DNA of 64,000 bases from Pseudomonas sp. MM223 (GTDB lineage: Bacteria > Pseudomonadota > Gammaproteobacteria > Pseudomonadales > Pseudomonadaceae). Shown here in pieces: positions 9,938-18,809 of this stretch. The DNA lies in contig OX352322.1 in NCBI GenBank assembly GCA_947090765.1, positions 763,501 to 827,500 of the forward strand, written 5' to 3'. Each line of letters starts with the position of its first letter. The first letter of the stretch is position 1. The position numbers were made by a program, and so were the translations under genes. The notes beneath the pieces were generated by a model, which was given only the letters and a program-made list of their open reading frames with translations, was not told where the DNA came from and did not search any database.

Positions 9938-10014
9938 CGGGGTGTAGCGCAGTCCGGTAGCGCGCCTGCTTTGGGAGCAGGATGTCAGGAGTTCGAATCC
10001 CCTCACCCCGACCA
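9938..10014 (+). tRNA. tRNA-Pro (TGG)
   Basis: This 77-nt cloverleaf has acceptor CGGGGTG/CACCCCG and an encoded CCA. The anticodon stem is CCTGC/GCAGG, with TGG at 9972-9974. It begins 3 nt after tRNA-Asn. Confidence 0.96.
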
Positions 10015-10020
10015 TTTTCC

Positions 10021-10096
10021 GGGTCGTTAGCTCAGTTGGTAGAGCAGTTGGCTTTTAACCAATTGGTCGTAGGTTCGAATCCTACACGACCCACCA
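10021..10096 (+). tRNA. tRNA-Lys (TTT)
   Basis: This 76-nt cloverleaf has acceptor GGGTCGT/ACGACCC, an encoded CCA and anticodon TTT in loop CTTTTAA. It is the last tRNA before the ICE and the nearest candidate attachment gene, but the other ICE end is outside the window, so this is untested. Confidence 0.96.
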
Positions 10097-10206
10097 CTAT
10101 TCACAGCGGTTCGTGATGTACTAGGAAGGGGGCTTGCCAGCCAGTTTCTAGTCTTGCAGCCGTCTGGAGCGAACCTTAGGCTCGCTTCGGCGTGATGTCA
10201 ATATGG

Positions 10207-10236
10207 AATAGCCCGCCGCTTATGGCGGGCTTTTTC
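10207..10236 (+). terminator. Terminator of the tRNA operon
   Basis: GCCCGCC, GCTTAT, GGCGGGC plus five T lies 110 nt after tRNA-Lys. The following stretch to 10433 holds no gene I can see; the left ICE junction is probably between here and the integrase. Confidence 0.85.
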
Positions 10237-10433
10237 GTTTCTGGCCCAAAAAACTCAATGACTTAGCGGATTCGCGGGCTACTCAGCTCCGCGAAAACTC
10301 GCCTCGAGTGGCCCCCAAAACCCGCGCAGCCAAAGGCATGGCGCCAGTTTCCTAGCACCAGAGACCTGGGACAGTTCTGCCCTATCTGCCCTTGATCAGC
10401 TATCGATGTAGTGGCTGATTGCCATTCGTCGAC

Positions 10434-11687
10434 TCATAGCTTCGGGGAGGCACGTGCGTTGTAGACCGTGCCTGCGTCAGCCGAATGAGATCGAGCAAAG
10501 GGTGTAGACCCTGTCGTCGATGCCATCAGGCTGAATAGAAGGCTGGGTTGAAAGAGATCTTCGGGCGGTAGCAAAGCACTGGCACAGATCTGCTTGAACT
10601 CAATCAGCAGATGTCCTGGTGCAGGGTCGCCACCTCCTTGATGATCTTGTTCGATCGCTCTTCGTCGGCCAGGCTCTATGCGTTGTTCGCCTTCACCTGG
10701 TCGCGAGTTTGGTGCAGCACTGTCATCCACCCGCCGTACAAGACGTAATGCTCCCTGCTGCATGCTCCGCTCGTGCAACACGTCTCGCATGTGGTCATAG
10801 TCGGCCTCGATGTAGCTCATCGTGGTGGCGATGTTCGAATGGTTCAGCAGGTTCTTGGTGAGGTGGATGTTTCTTTCTGGCTGCTTCATCAGATCGGTTG
10901 CAAGCGTGTGCCTGAACCGGTGCGGAGTCATCCGAACCCCGAGCTTGACGATCAACTTCTTGTACATCGCCTCGACTTGGTCGGAGTTCATTTCATGCCG
11001 CTTGTAATAGCGGGAGAAGCGATTGACGTTGAAGAGTTGGTCTTCGGCGGCGAAGCCAGCTCGAGCGGCTTCATCCAACAACCGACGCATATGAGGCGCA
11101 AGACCATCCATAATCGGGATCCGGAATTCCCGGTGGGTCTTCTCTGTTTCGCCTCGTACTAGGATGAGTTGGCGGTCCCAGTCGACATCCCGAAGCCGAA
11201 TGCACAGCAGTGCGTTCAGCCGGATGCCCGTGTAGTAGAAGATTTCGAACGTAGCGAGCCAGAACCACCCTGGCGTGATCCTGGCGCGGCTGCCAGTCGA
11301 TTCCTCTTGGTCAGCCAGGCTTCTGAGCCAGCGCCGCGCACGGAGGATCGCTTCGCCGTCAATGATTTTGCTCGGCCGCTTCGGTGCAATTACCGTCGTC
11401 TTCTTGAATGGGTTCACATCGGTGTTGGGAAGAATCCCGTACTCGATGCCATACCCCCATATGGTTCGGAGGTGATTGGAGTAGGTGTTCCAACTGCGCT
11501 TCGATAGACCTTCGTCAATCAGCTTGTTCCTCAACGCGAGAACGCCACGTCGATCGATAGACTCCACATCGACAGCTTTGCCGAAGTTCTTTTCCAGCTT
11601 CTTCATTGCCGCGCCGTAGATTTTCGCACTGGCCGGCCGGAGGTCGTGATCGACTAGATATTCCCGGAGCAGATTCTCGGGCGTCAT
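10434..11687 (-). CDS. ICE tyrosine recombinase (integrase)
   Basis: This 417-aa phage-type integrase presumably excises and integrates the ICE. An N-terminal SAM-like core-binding domain is followed by the catalytic domain: Arg in YYTGIRLNALL, HRFRH (HxxR), His in LLNHSNIATTM and the nucleophile Tyr in MSYIEADYDH. Its start overlaps the relaxase stop (ATGA). The last 100 residues after RRVDDS are low-similarity and Ser/Pro-rich. In another frame over 10620-10720 a plausible helix (SLADEERSNKIIKEVATLHQ) is visible, so the C-terminus may be frameshifted. Confidence 0.85.
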   Translation of the reverse strand: MTPENLLREYLVDHDLRPASAKIYGAAMKKLEKNFGKAVDVESIDRRGVLALRNKLIDEGLSKRSWNTYSNHLRTIWGYGIEYGILPNTDVNPFKKTTVIAPKRPSKIIDGEAILRARRWLRSLADQEESTGSRARITPGWFWLATFEIFYYTGIRLNALLCIRLRDVDWDRQLILVRGETEKTHREFRIPIMDGLAPHMRRLLDEAARAGFAAEDQLFNVNRFSRYYKRHEMNSDQVEAMYKKLIVKLGVRMTPHRFRHTLATDLMKQPERNIHLTKNLLNHSNIATTMSYIEADYDHMRDVLHERSMQQGALRLVRRVDDSAAPNSRPGEGEQRIEPGRRRAIEQDHQGGGDPAPGHLLIEFKQICASALLPPEDLFQPSLLFSLMASTTGSTPFARSHSADAGTVYNARASPKL

Positions 11688-13567
11688 TCGGCGGCCCCTT
11701 CCGTCACCCGTCTCAAGCTTGGGTTATTCATGGGCTGCTCGGGGAATATCAGCTTCGGATCAAGAAGCAGGTAGCCCCTCAACTGCGTGGTCTTCCTTGG
11801 ACCTATTACATCGTAGGTCCAGATGTTCAGCTGCTTGCTGGTCTTCTGGTGGCTCTTCTCTTTCTCAAAGGCGCGTTGAACATGCTGCCAGGCCGCTGTT
11901 CCAGGTTTACCGACGATCTTCTCAAGCTCCGGGTGCTCCAGCACATATCGCTTGAAGATCCCTGGCGTGACGAGCATGGCTGTGTCGTCGACGGTGTGAA
12001 TCAGGGCCTTGGTGTCATTGATGATCAATTTATGGGAGGCGGCACCTGCTTTTACCCAAGCGATGAAAGCCCCTCCCAACGAACTACTCGTAGGCATTGT
12101 GGTTACATCTTTTTGTGCAGCATTCCTTGCTATGGCTGCTAGAGAATCGTCAGCCCGCCCTACCTCCTCTAGTCCTTGATGGGGAGGGGTGGCGGCTGCT
12201 GAGCCTTGGCTAGCACTTAGCTCTTCTGATGGCGCAGTGATATTACTATACAGTGACAGTAGTTCTTCACGCTCAGATGATTGGATTCCTTGGCTTGGGC
12301 TGGCTGTACCAGCGCTCGGGGCCGCGCCGGCGGTTGAGGTGTGTCGTCACTGGTGTCGATGGGTTGTTCCGGTACCGCGCAAACTGTTTCTTCACTCGTA
12401 CTCGGCTGCGTGACTGCTTCCGGTTCCTGCTCCAGGGTGAGGGTGCCGGCGTACTGGGGAGGGCGATCGTCTGGATTGGGCCATACGAGTGCCGGCGAGA
12501 TCTTCAAGAAGGTGAAGCTATTCTTCCAGCCGCGGCCATTATCGATGGTGGCTTTCCAGATCGCTTTATCCTGCGCGTTGGTCTGGATGATTGCCTGGTC
12601 CTGCAGCATGTTGAAGAACGGGGCATTGGAGGTTGGCACTCCCTCAATACCCTGGGTCAGCATGTATGCCCGGAGTTGATCTGCTGCAGGCTTACTCACC
12701 AGCCAAAGCGCATCCTGTGTCAGCCAGCCATCTGCAGGTCCGTCCTGGTGATTGAGCTTGAGTTTCTCCCGCACCAGGAAACGCAGGCCGTCGGCGAGTT
12801 GCCGCTGCAGTGATTGTTTGGGGGCTGTCAGCGCTCGCTCTGGATTTCCTCCCAGTTGCTGGGCAACGGAAGCTTTGTCTGCCTGGACCACAATTTCGCC
12901 GAGGATGCCGGCGTGCTCGTATTGACCTGCGAGGAGGTAGATCAGCTGCCTCCATAGTTCAGGAAAACCACTGAGCCAGTCGAGAATCCCGCTGTCCAGG
13001 ACCTGCATATACACCAGGGCTGAAGCAGCACCGTGTAGTTGGTACTCCCTGCCTTTGACGTACTTGAACCGGTAGGGACGGCTGATCGGTCCATGCCAGG
13101 GGTGCCACGTTCTGCCATCCTCGAGCTCCACGCGGAGGTCAACAGCGATCTTTCCCAAGTCGTGCAGCAACGCGCCGTACGCTGCGGCTGCGGTCCATGC
13201 CTCAGCTTGGGCCGACTGCGATTCCGGTGGTGCTCCGATCGGCAGAAGGTGTGTCTGACGGATCTTGAGGGCGTAAGCCATGATCTCCAGGCCATGGTCC
13301 AGGAGGCCCCCAAGGTGGGCATGGTGATGGTTTTCAGAGGCAGGGAGCAGCTGCACCAGCTCTGCGTAGCGCTCGAGCGGCTTGAGGTAGAGGGTGTTGA
13401 ACTGAGCTCGTGAGAGCGAAGCCCGACGCCAGATATTCTCCAGGAGCCTGCTGGCGGAGGGGGCTCTGCAGCAGAGCAGTAGCCTTCGCCGGCAGATGGA
13501 AGCCATGCGGTGAGGCTTCTGGCGTTGGTTTGGCCGAACGGCGGCCTAACCATGATAGGAGGTGCAT
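11684..13567 (-). pseudogene. MOBH-family relaxase (TraI_2 type), two frameshifts
   Basis: The relaxase nicks oriT for transfer. Three frames together give one TraI_2 protein of about 630 aa. The N-terminus is read from the ATG at 13567 (MHLLSWLGRRSAKPTPEA). The HD-hydrolase-like catalytic part (ENHHHAHLGGLLDHG, then LLHDLGKIAVDL) runs from about 13450 to 12300. The C-terminal domain (FIAWVKAGAASHKLIINDTK) is in a third frame down to 11684. Frameshift 1 is near a G run at 13459-13463; frameshift 2 lies in a Pro/Ala/Gln-rich linker between 12217 and 12347. Unless these are sequencing errors, the ICE cannot transfer by itself. Confidence 0.82.
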
Positions 13568-13675
13568 AGGGTGCTCCATGGGTGTGCATGGAGCGGGCTT
13601 TTCTCCTAATGCCAAGATGGCATCAACGGAAAAGGGTATCTGAGAGGTTCTAGAATTCGTGGCAATGCGCCATCA

Positions 13676-14281
13676 CTACATGCCGCGTGGTCTCAATGAT
13701 GGACTTGAGTTAGGGGAGTTACGTGGAGCAGGTGGAGCAGGTTTCAGTTCATGCTTATATTGTTCAAGGCTGAGGCTGCCAACAAGTTTTCCCGACGGCG
13801 AAACACCTAGAACCGTTAACATGCTTTCGGGTGAGACGTGACCACCTCCGCCGCGCCCATCTGCACTCCTGTAATATTGTAGTTGTTCAAGGTAGTTCAT
13901 AAACTCAGGGTGAGTTATGCCCATGGAAAGAATATCAGCCAGGTCGGCGGACCGAGCATTCGGGTCAAAATATTTCTGGTTCCCGAGTCCTAATTTTTGC
14001 TCATTGGTTAGGCCTCCATATACAATCCAATGATGGTTGTAATGGTTCAACTGGTTTGCAGCTGCGTCGTAGTCCGTGAAGATTGTTTTCTCTGCTGCGA
14101 TCTCTGATTTGTCTCTCTTGAACTCTACAAGTACCAGTTTTTTATCTTTTCCGAAAATGCCATCGCCTGATGAACGCTCATGTCGGCCTGCAATCGGCGC
14201 TGCGAAATCTAATCGGCCGGCTGCGTTGAGTCTAAGGATGAAACCGTACTCGACTGTTTTTTCCCACCAAGTTGCTTGCAT
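13676..14281 (-). CDS. Hypothetical ICE protein, possible PD-(D/E)xK nuclease fold
   Basis: I do not recognise this 201-aa protein. TAGGAG lies 6 nt before the ATG. GDGIFGKDKKLVLVEFKRDK resembles a D...ExK nuclease-like motif near residues 40-58, but the fold assignment is only a guess. The C-terminus is Pro-rich. Base composition is lower in GC than its neighbours, suggesting separate acquisition. It stands alone between the relaxase and the ParDE-like pair. Confidence 0.5.
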   Translation of the reverse strand: MQATWWEKTVEYGFILRLNAAGRLDFAAPIAGRHERSSGDGIFGKDKKLVLVEFKRDKSEIAAEKTIFTDYDAAANQLNHYNHHWIVYGGLTNEQKLGLGNQKYFDPNARSADLADILSMGITHPEFMNYLEQLQYYRSADGRGGGGHVSPESMLTVLGVSPSGKLVGSLSLEQYKHELKPAPPAPRNSPNSSPSLRPRGM

Positions 14282-14399
14282 ATTAAGCTCCTAGCGTTTC
14301 CTTTTATCGGACTACGTCCGCCCTTTCGGGTAGGGCTTTTACCCTTGTGATCCATTCCATTATCCATTCAAGCCCATTTGCTGTTGAGCCATTTACCCT

Positions 14400-14765
14400 T
14401 TACTGCTGATGCAGGTGCTTCAAATTCTGCGCGACCTCCATAGCATCGTGGAGGACTCGTAGTATCTCAACGATTTGATCTGTCCCAGTTCGGTAGAACA
14501 CGATATGTCGAGGTCTAATCACACGGCCGTCAGTCATCTGCAGCACGTTGAATGACAGATGCAGGCTGCGAAGGCCCGGGGAAAGCTCATCACGCATTTT
14601 GCTGTCTACCGGCGTCGGCTGTTCAGCTAGGGCGAGGAGCGTCTCCTGCAGCAAGTCTTGATACCGATTCCTGACGGACTGACCGAGCCTCACCTCAGTG
14701 AAGCGAAGTGTATCGGCGATGTCGATGCATGCCTGGGGTGACATGCGAACCATGACCCTACTCAT
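14400..14765 (-). CDS. parE: ParE/RelE-type toxin
   Basis: This 121-aa plasmid-stabilisation toxin follows the ParE pattern: an N-terminal helical hairpin (ACIDIADTLRFTEVRLGQSV), a central LRSLHLSFNVLQM strand and a terminal beta strand with arginine, RPRHIVFYRTGTDQIVEILRVLHD. ParE toxins poison DNA gyrase; RelE relatives cut mRNA. The sequence alone does not decide the target. The start overlaps the antitoxin stop (ATGA). It probably stabilises the ICE. Confidence 0.8.
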   Translation of the reverse strand: MSRVMVRMSPQACIDIADTLRFTEVRLGQSVRNRYQDLLQETLLALAEQPTPVDSKMRDELSPGLRSLHLSFNVLQMTDGRVIRPRHIVFYRTGTDQIVEILRVLHDAMEVAQNLKHLHQQ

Positions 14766-15040
14766 GCTTTATCGCCCGCTAGTCTTCCAAGATTGTCCAG
14801 GTAGGCTGCCAGATTGGACGGATCGATTTCATCGTACTGGCCTGCTTCGACCTGCATGATGCCTACTGATGTTGCGTTCCGCAGTGCTTCGAGCCTGGCT
14901 GCCTCAGCTGCTTCATGCTCAAGCAGCATCCGGATGCCTGCACGCACGACTTCGCTGAAGTTCTGGTACCGACCAGTGTTGACTAGATCATCAATGGACT
15001 GCTCCATCGGCTTTGGAACGACGACATTGTGGGTGGCCAT
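14762..15040 (-). CDS. parD: ParD-type antitoxin (ribbon-helix-helix)
   Basis: This 92-aa antitoxin starts at the ATG at 15038-15040. The N-terminal ribbon-helix-helix is visible as NVVVPKPMEQSIDDLVNTGR followed by NFSEVVRAGIRMLLEHE. The acidic C-terminal tail would wrap the toxin. It precedes parE with a 4-nt overlap. ParD dimers usually repress their own promoter. Confidence 0.82.
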   Translation of the reverse strand: MATHNVVVPKPMEQSIDDLVNTGRYQNFSEVVRAGIRMLLEHEAAEAARLEALRNATSVGIMQVEAGQYDEIDPSNLAAYLDNLGRLAGDKA

Positions 15041-15152
15041 GGATGTGAACCTGATGAGTGGTGATGGCGTTTTATGCCATACCTCTTGCGGAAATGCCAA
15101 AGGTGTCGTATATCTGATGGCAAGGTGCTCTCACAGAGCAAGGAGATGGAAC

Positions 15153-15506
15153 ATGACCTCAGCAGCCAAACGATCGATTGCCTTCCGCTTGGGCCGGGCC
15201 TTTGGTGCAGTGGCACGCTTCTGCCTCTTCGACAAGAACACTCTCATTCGTTGGGGCAAAAGACTGGTGGTTTTCGGCACACTGGCTCTCATCTTAACGA
15301 ACTCGTTGAGCGCCATTATTGGTTCGCTATTGACCTTTGGTTGTATTGGACTGTTGCTCTGGGCTTTGTCAACCGGGAAGTCCAGCTTGCTTTCAGGCAT
15401 GTTGAAGGAGGACGCTCATGTTCGCGGATCCGACGATGATTCGTACAGAGCACCTTTCTATGGTGAGCACGAGCACCCTGATTACAACATGCACTTTAAG
15501 GACTAA
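15153..15506 (+). CDS. Hypothetical small membrane protein of the ICE
   Basis: This 117-aa protein starts at the ATG at 15153, preceded by AAGGAGATGGAAC. A basic N-terminus is followed by two hydrophobic stretches (LVVFGTLALILTNSLSAIIG and LTFGCIGLLLWAL) and an acidic, His-containing tail (GEHEHPDYNMHF). It is read convergently to the TraG-like gene. Position resembles that of small membrane proteins often found between the relaxase and TraG-like genes of this ICE class. Function unknown. Confidence 0.6.
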   Translation: MTSAAKRSIAFRLGRAFGAVARFCLFDKNTLIRWGKRLVVFGTLALILTNSLSAIIGSLLTFGCIGLLLWALSTGKSSLLSGMLKEDAHVRGSDDDSYRAPFYGEHEHPDYNMHFKD

Positions 15507-15546
15507 TGTAGTCATAGGTTATGGCCAGGTTTCTGGCCATATCCAT

Positions 15547-17073
15547 CTATGTTGAGGCAGATTTTATAGCGTCCTTAGCAACACTTGCCCCTTGCCCCCC
15601 AGCCTGTTGAATGTCTTTCGTTCCGTTGGTAAGTCCTCCGATAATGTTCCCCGTTTGAACTCCTGCCCAGCCGAGAGCAACTACCCAGAACGTTGGGAGA
15701 ATGATGAACATCGAACCCATTACGAAGTTAAGAATCGCGTCTTGAGTTGTGGTGTTTAAGCCCATCACTGGGTCAAAGGATAAGTGCGGCGAGCCCGAAC
15801 CATACAAAACGTCGATGATTGTGCTGTCGACCCATCTTGCCAGTTGAAACCAGAAGTCTACAAATATTAAAGCAAACATTGTTACTGACATGGTCATGGC
15901 AACTTTCAATTGATACGCGCCGATTATCAGTACCAGTGGAATGCTGATTACCATGGCCATCTTGAGGAAGGCCACTACCATCGGTAAGGCTTGGCGCACC
16001 ATATCCATAGCCGGGAAGAAGGCCAGCGAGCCTACGGCGACCCCCAGTGTTCCCCCTGCACGAGCAAGGCCATTCCAGACGGTTCCGTCGATCTGTCCGC
16101 CATAGTCGGTGTAGACGTCGCCGTTGACCTGGCTGGATGGCGACACGAGCTGGCGAATCATCGAGTCGGTTACTTCCTCCTGGGACAGCCACTTTGCCCA
16201 TCCGAGGAACTGGTTCAGCAGGCTTGGATCGACCTGGGCTTTCAGTCGGTCCCGTAGGCCGATGCTCCCATCTGACCACCACTGCTTGCAGGTGGGGTAC
16301 CCACCACCCCCGGTCACCTGAGGCATGCCATCATCTCGTTTCGTGTCATACGGCCAGGATGTACGTGGTGTTCTGGAGTAGTCCGTGTCGTAGTAACCAG
16401 CGGTATTCAGCAAGTAGTGGGACCCGATCCAGTTCAGGTCCTGCAGGGCCTTCTGGTCTTTGGCGATCGACCCAATGTCGGGCTGACGCATGAACAGGCG
16501 CGCGCGGGAAGGACCGAAGCAATCGTGGGTGAAGTCTGCCACCTCTTGCGCGAGCAGGGGATTGCCGATCCTCATCGCGTCGACCTCCATGCGCATTTGC
16601 CTGAGATCCGTACCGCAGGGGATTGCTGCAACAGCACCGCTATTCAAGCCCTTGGACAGCGCGTGTACGAGCGCCCACCACACCGGCACCTTCGCGCTCT
16701 TGCCGGCCAACGAGCTGAAGGTAGTGTTCCAGCCTGTCTCCGAGGGCGCCGGCGTCAGCACTTGGCACTGCTTCCCTCGCGCCTGATCGAACTGCAGAGT
16801 GTCAAACCCCACGGAGATGGCTGGCACAGCACACAGTGAAACGACCACGTATCCGACGTACAGCTGGGTTTCAATGCGAGCCAGGGACAGCACACCTTTG
16901 TTGCCTTCGTCGGCACCTTCTCCTCGTACCTTGATCCACTCACGGGCCACGATGATGATGAACGGCAGAGCGAACAGCCCCGTGTCGGAGATCATGTCCC
17001 AGATCCCGTTGTTGATGATCCACCCTACCAGAGTGAGGTAATACTCCAGGTAGTCGTTTGTATAGAGCGTCAT
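15547..17073 (-). CDS. TraG-like (N-terminal domain) mating-pair membrane protein
   Basis: This 508-aa inner-membrane protein of the MPF_G conjugation system resembles the TraG N-terminal domain of F-like systems, involved in mating-pair stabilisation. Membrane helices lie near residues 15-45 and 70-95. A long periplasmic domain (about 95-330) follows, then a hydrophobic cluster (VVAFLKMAMVISIPLVLIIG). It is last in the block starting at 20164 and overlaps the gene upstream by 4 nt. Confidence 0.85.
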   Translation of the reverse strand: MTLYTNDYLEYYLTLVGWIINNGIWDMISDTGLFALPFIIIVAREWIKVRGEGADEGNKGVLSLARIETQLYVGYVVVSLCAVPAISVGFDTLQFDQARGKQCQVLTPAPSETGWNTTFSSLAGKSAKVPVWWALVHALSKGLNSGAVAAIPCGTDLRQMRMEVDAMRIGNPLLAQEVADFTHDCFGPSRARLFMRQPDIGSIAKDQKALQDLNWIGSHYLLNTAGYYDTDYSRTPRTSWPYDTKRDDGMPQVTGGGGYPTCKQWWSDGSIGLRDRLKAQVDPSLLNQFLGWAKWLSQEEVTDSMIRQLVSPSSQVNGDVYTDYGGQIDGTVWNGLARAGGTLGVAVGSLAFFPAMDMVRQALPMVVAFLKMAMVISIPLVLIIGAYQLKVAMTMSVTMFALIFVDFWFQLARWVDSTIIDVLYGSGSPHLSFDPVMGLNTTTQDAILNFVMGSMFIILPTFWVVALGWAGVQTGNIIGGLTNGTKDIQQAGGQGASVAKDAIKSAST

Positions 17074-17432
17074 AGCACCTCCGACCAGGTGATTGGCGCC
17101 TTCGAGATTTCGATGATCACGAACAGCAGGAGCACCAAGAACTCGACCCGCTGAGCGCCTTTAGATGGTTGGCCATCCCCCGTTCCGGGCAGGCGCGCCT
17201 TGAGCTTCAACCAGGCGAAGACGATGCTACCGTAGAGGGCAAGTCGCCAGAGCAGCAGTGGCAGGTAATTGCCCTCACGCCACTTCAGCCAAGTGTCGAA
17301 AACCCCCAGGTGATTGACCGCGATGATGCCGAGCAACACGCTCAGCAGCAGCATCACTACGCTCAAAGCTACGCCCCCGAGCAGGACTTTCAGGGGATGG
17401 ACTTTTTTCTCGACATCTTCGGACATGGTCAC
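17070..17432 (-). CDS. Conserved membrane protein of the transfer operon
   Basis: This 120-aa protein has about three membrane helices: VLLGGVALSVVMLLLSVLLG, LLLWRLALYGSIVFAWLKL and VEFLVLLLFVIIEI. It overlaps genes on both sides by 4 nt, so it belongs to the transfer operon. I cannot give it a specific function. Confidence 0.7.
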   Translation of the reverse strand: MTMSEDVEKKVHPLKVLLGGVALSVVMLLLSVLLGIIAVNHLGVFDTWLKWREGNYLPLLLWRLALYGSIVFAWLKLKARLPGTGDGQPSKGAQRVEFLVLLLFVIIEISKAPITWSEVL

Positions 17433-18790
17433 TCCTTGCCGGCAGGCTTCTGCAGCTGAATCATGCGATCCTGTTCAGGCGCCGCGTTGTAAATCGAGCG
17501 AGAACTTTCGGAGCGTGCCTTGCCGCGTTCGATGATTTTCATCGGAGAGTTGTTCGCGAGCTGCTGTCGCATATCGAGCTCGGTCTTCAGATTCGTGATT
17601 AGCAATTGGAGGTTGTCCACCTGGCCGAGGGTCGCTTCTACGGCAATCTTGTTCATGCTCACATTCGGCTCCCTGCTGCCTGTAATCAGCATGCGTTGCA
17701 TCAGAAGCGCTTTCTCCAGAACGTCTGCAAGTGCCACCTCCGAGGCAAGGCGGGACGTAAGTACAGCTTGGTCACGCTCGTCACGAAGTGCGGTTACGAC
17801 GCCGCGGGTGATGGGCAGTGAGTCGCTGCTGGCCTCACGCAGCTTCTCGGAGGTGATCTGTGTTCCCGGCTTCAAGAGCTCCTGCAGCGCCGCGAGCTTC
17901 TTGTCGTATGTTTCCTGGATCAGCGGCGTCAGGCCCACTCCCGGAGTCGAGGTGGTGGCGCAGCCTTCACAGGTTTGGATCTGCTGCTCACCCAGGACCC
18001 GGTTTGCGAACTGGGCGGCTTCGGCTGGTGATTCCCAACTGCCGCACACCAGTCCATTGGAGCAGCTGGCCTGCGGAATGCTCGAGGTGTCCTGAGCTGC
18101 ACGGTTGTTGAGAAGGTTATAGCCTGCCTTCGCGACGTCCCCGACCACTTTGATAGGCTGTTGCCCGTTGCCGCCGGCCTGCTTTCCGCCTACCCAGGTC
18201 ACGCCGTTGGTTCCAGGCGCTTCCTCGACCTTGTCGACCACTGCTACGGCGTCGTTGCTGGATGCCAGGGCTTGCCCCATCTTCTGCCCCTCTGCAACCT
18301 TGCCCCACCCCATCTGGCCACCCGCAATGTCGGCCATTCGTTCGGCCATCGCCCTGCAGGTTCCCTTCGATCGGTCGTAGTCGAGGCGCGCCTGCAGGAT
18401 TCCGTTCGTCAGCAGGTTATAGAGGGCGGGATTGGCCCGCTGCAGGATCATCGCCGGCAGTGACGTGACTGCGCCGGTCGCGTTCTGGATGACGCTGCCC
18501 ATGATCTGCTGGAAACCCTGCGTTGCGCCGTTCAGCTGGTTCTGCAGCGTGTTGCTGAGGTCCATGTTTCCGCAGACCAGGTTGTTCTGCCAGCCGGCAC
18601 CGACGGTGATGCTCTCCATCTGGCCAGCGCTGCCCATCTGGACAGCACTGCCACCACCGATGCTGTAGAGCACGTCGTCTCCGATCACGCTGCCCTGGGA
18701 TTCGACCTTGATCGGGTCGGCGGCCTCGGCCATGCACCAGGTGCTGGTCATGCCAGCTGCGAGAATGATCGCGATGGATAATTTATTCAT
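17429..18790 (-). CDS. ICE transfer protein, TIGR03755/PFL_4711 family
   Basis: This 453-aa exported protein has a signal peptide (MNKLSIAIILAAGMTSTWCM, cut near EAA). The mature part is Gln/Asn-rich, with GNMDLSNTLQNQLNGATQGF, typical of the PFL_4711 family of PFGI-1-class ICEs. A Cys pair (TCEGC) lies mid-protein. It acts in the periplasmic mating apparatus. Order TIGR03757-TIGR03756-TIGR03755 is as in related ICEs. Confidence 0.85.
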   Translation of the reverse strand: MNKLSIAIILAAGMTSTWCMAEAADPIKVESQGSVIGDDVLYSIGGGSAVQMGSAGQMESITVGAGWQNNLVCGNMDLSNTLQNQLNGATQGFQQIMGSVIQNATGAVTSLPAMILQRANPALYNLLTNGILQARLDYDRSKGTCRAMAERMADIAGGQMGWGKVAEGQKMGQALASSNDAVAVVDKVEEAPGTNGVTWVGGKQAGGNGQQPIKVVGDVAKAGYNLLNNRAAQDTSSIPQASCSNGLVCGSWESPAEAAQFANRVLGEQQIQTCEGCATTSTPGVGLTPLIQETYDKKLAALQELLKPGTQITSEKLREASSDSLPITRGVVTALRDERDQAVLTSRLASEVALADVLEKALLMQRMLITGSREPNVSMNKIAVEATLGQVDNLQLLITNLKTELDMRQQLANNSPMKIIERGKARSESSRSIYNAAPEQDRMIQLQKPAGKE

Positions 18791-18809
18791 TGAGCTCTCC
18801 AGTCATATC

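Noticed and set aside
10021..10433. attL at the 3' end of tRNA-Lys
   Set aside because: Plausible for this ICE class, but the opposite junction is outside the window, so no direct repeat can be shown.
14321..14342. Terminator hairpin GCCCT-TTCGGGT-AGGGC plus T4
   Set aside because: Short stem and T run on the strand with no upstream gene; not convincing.
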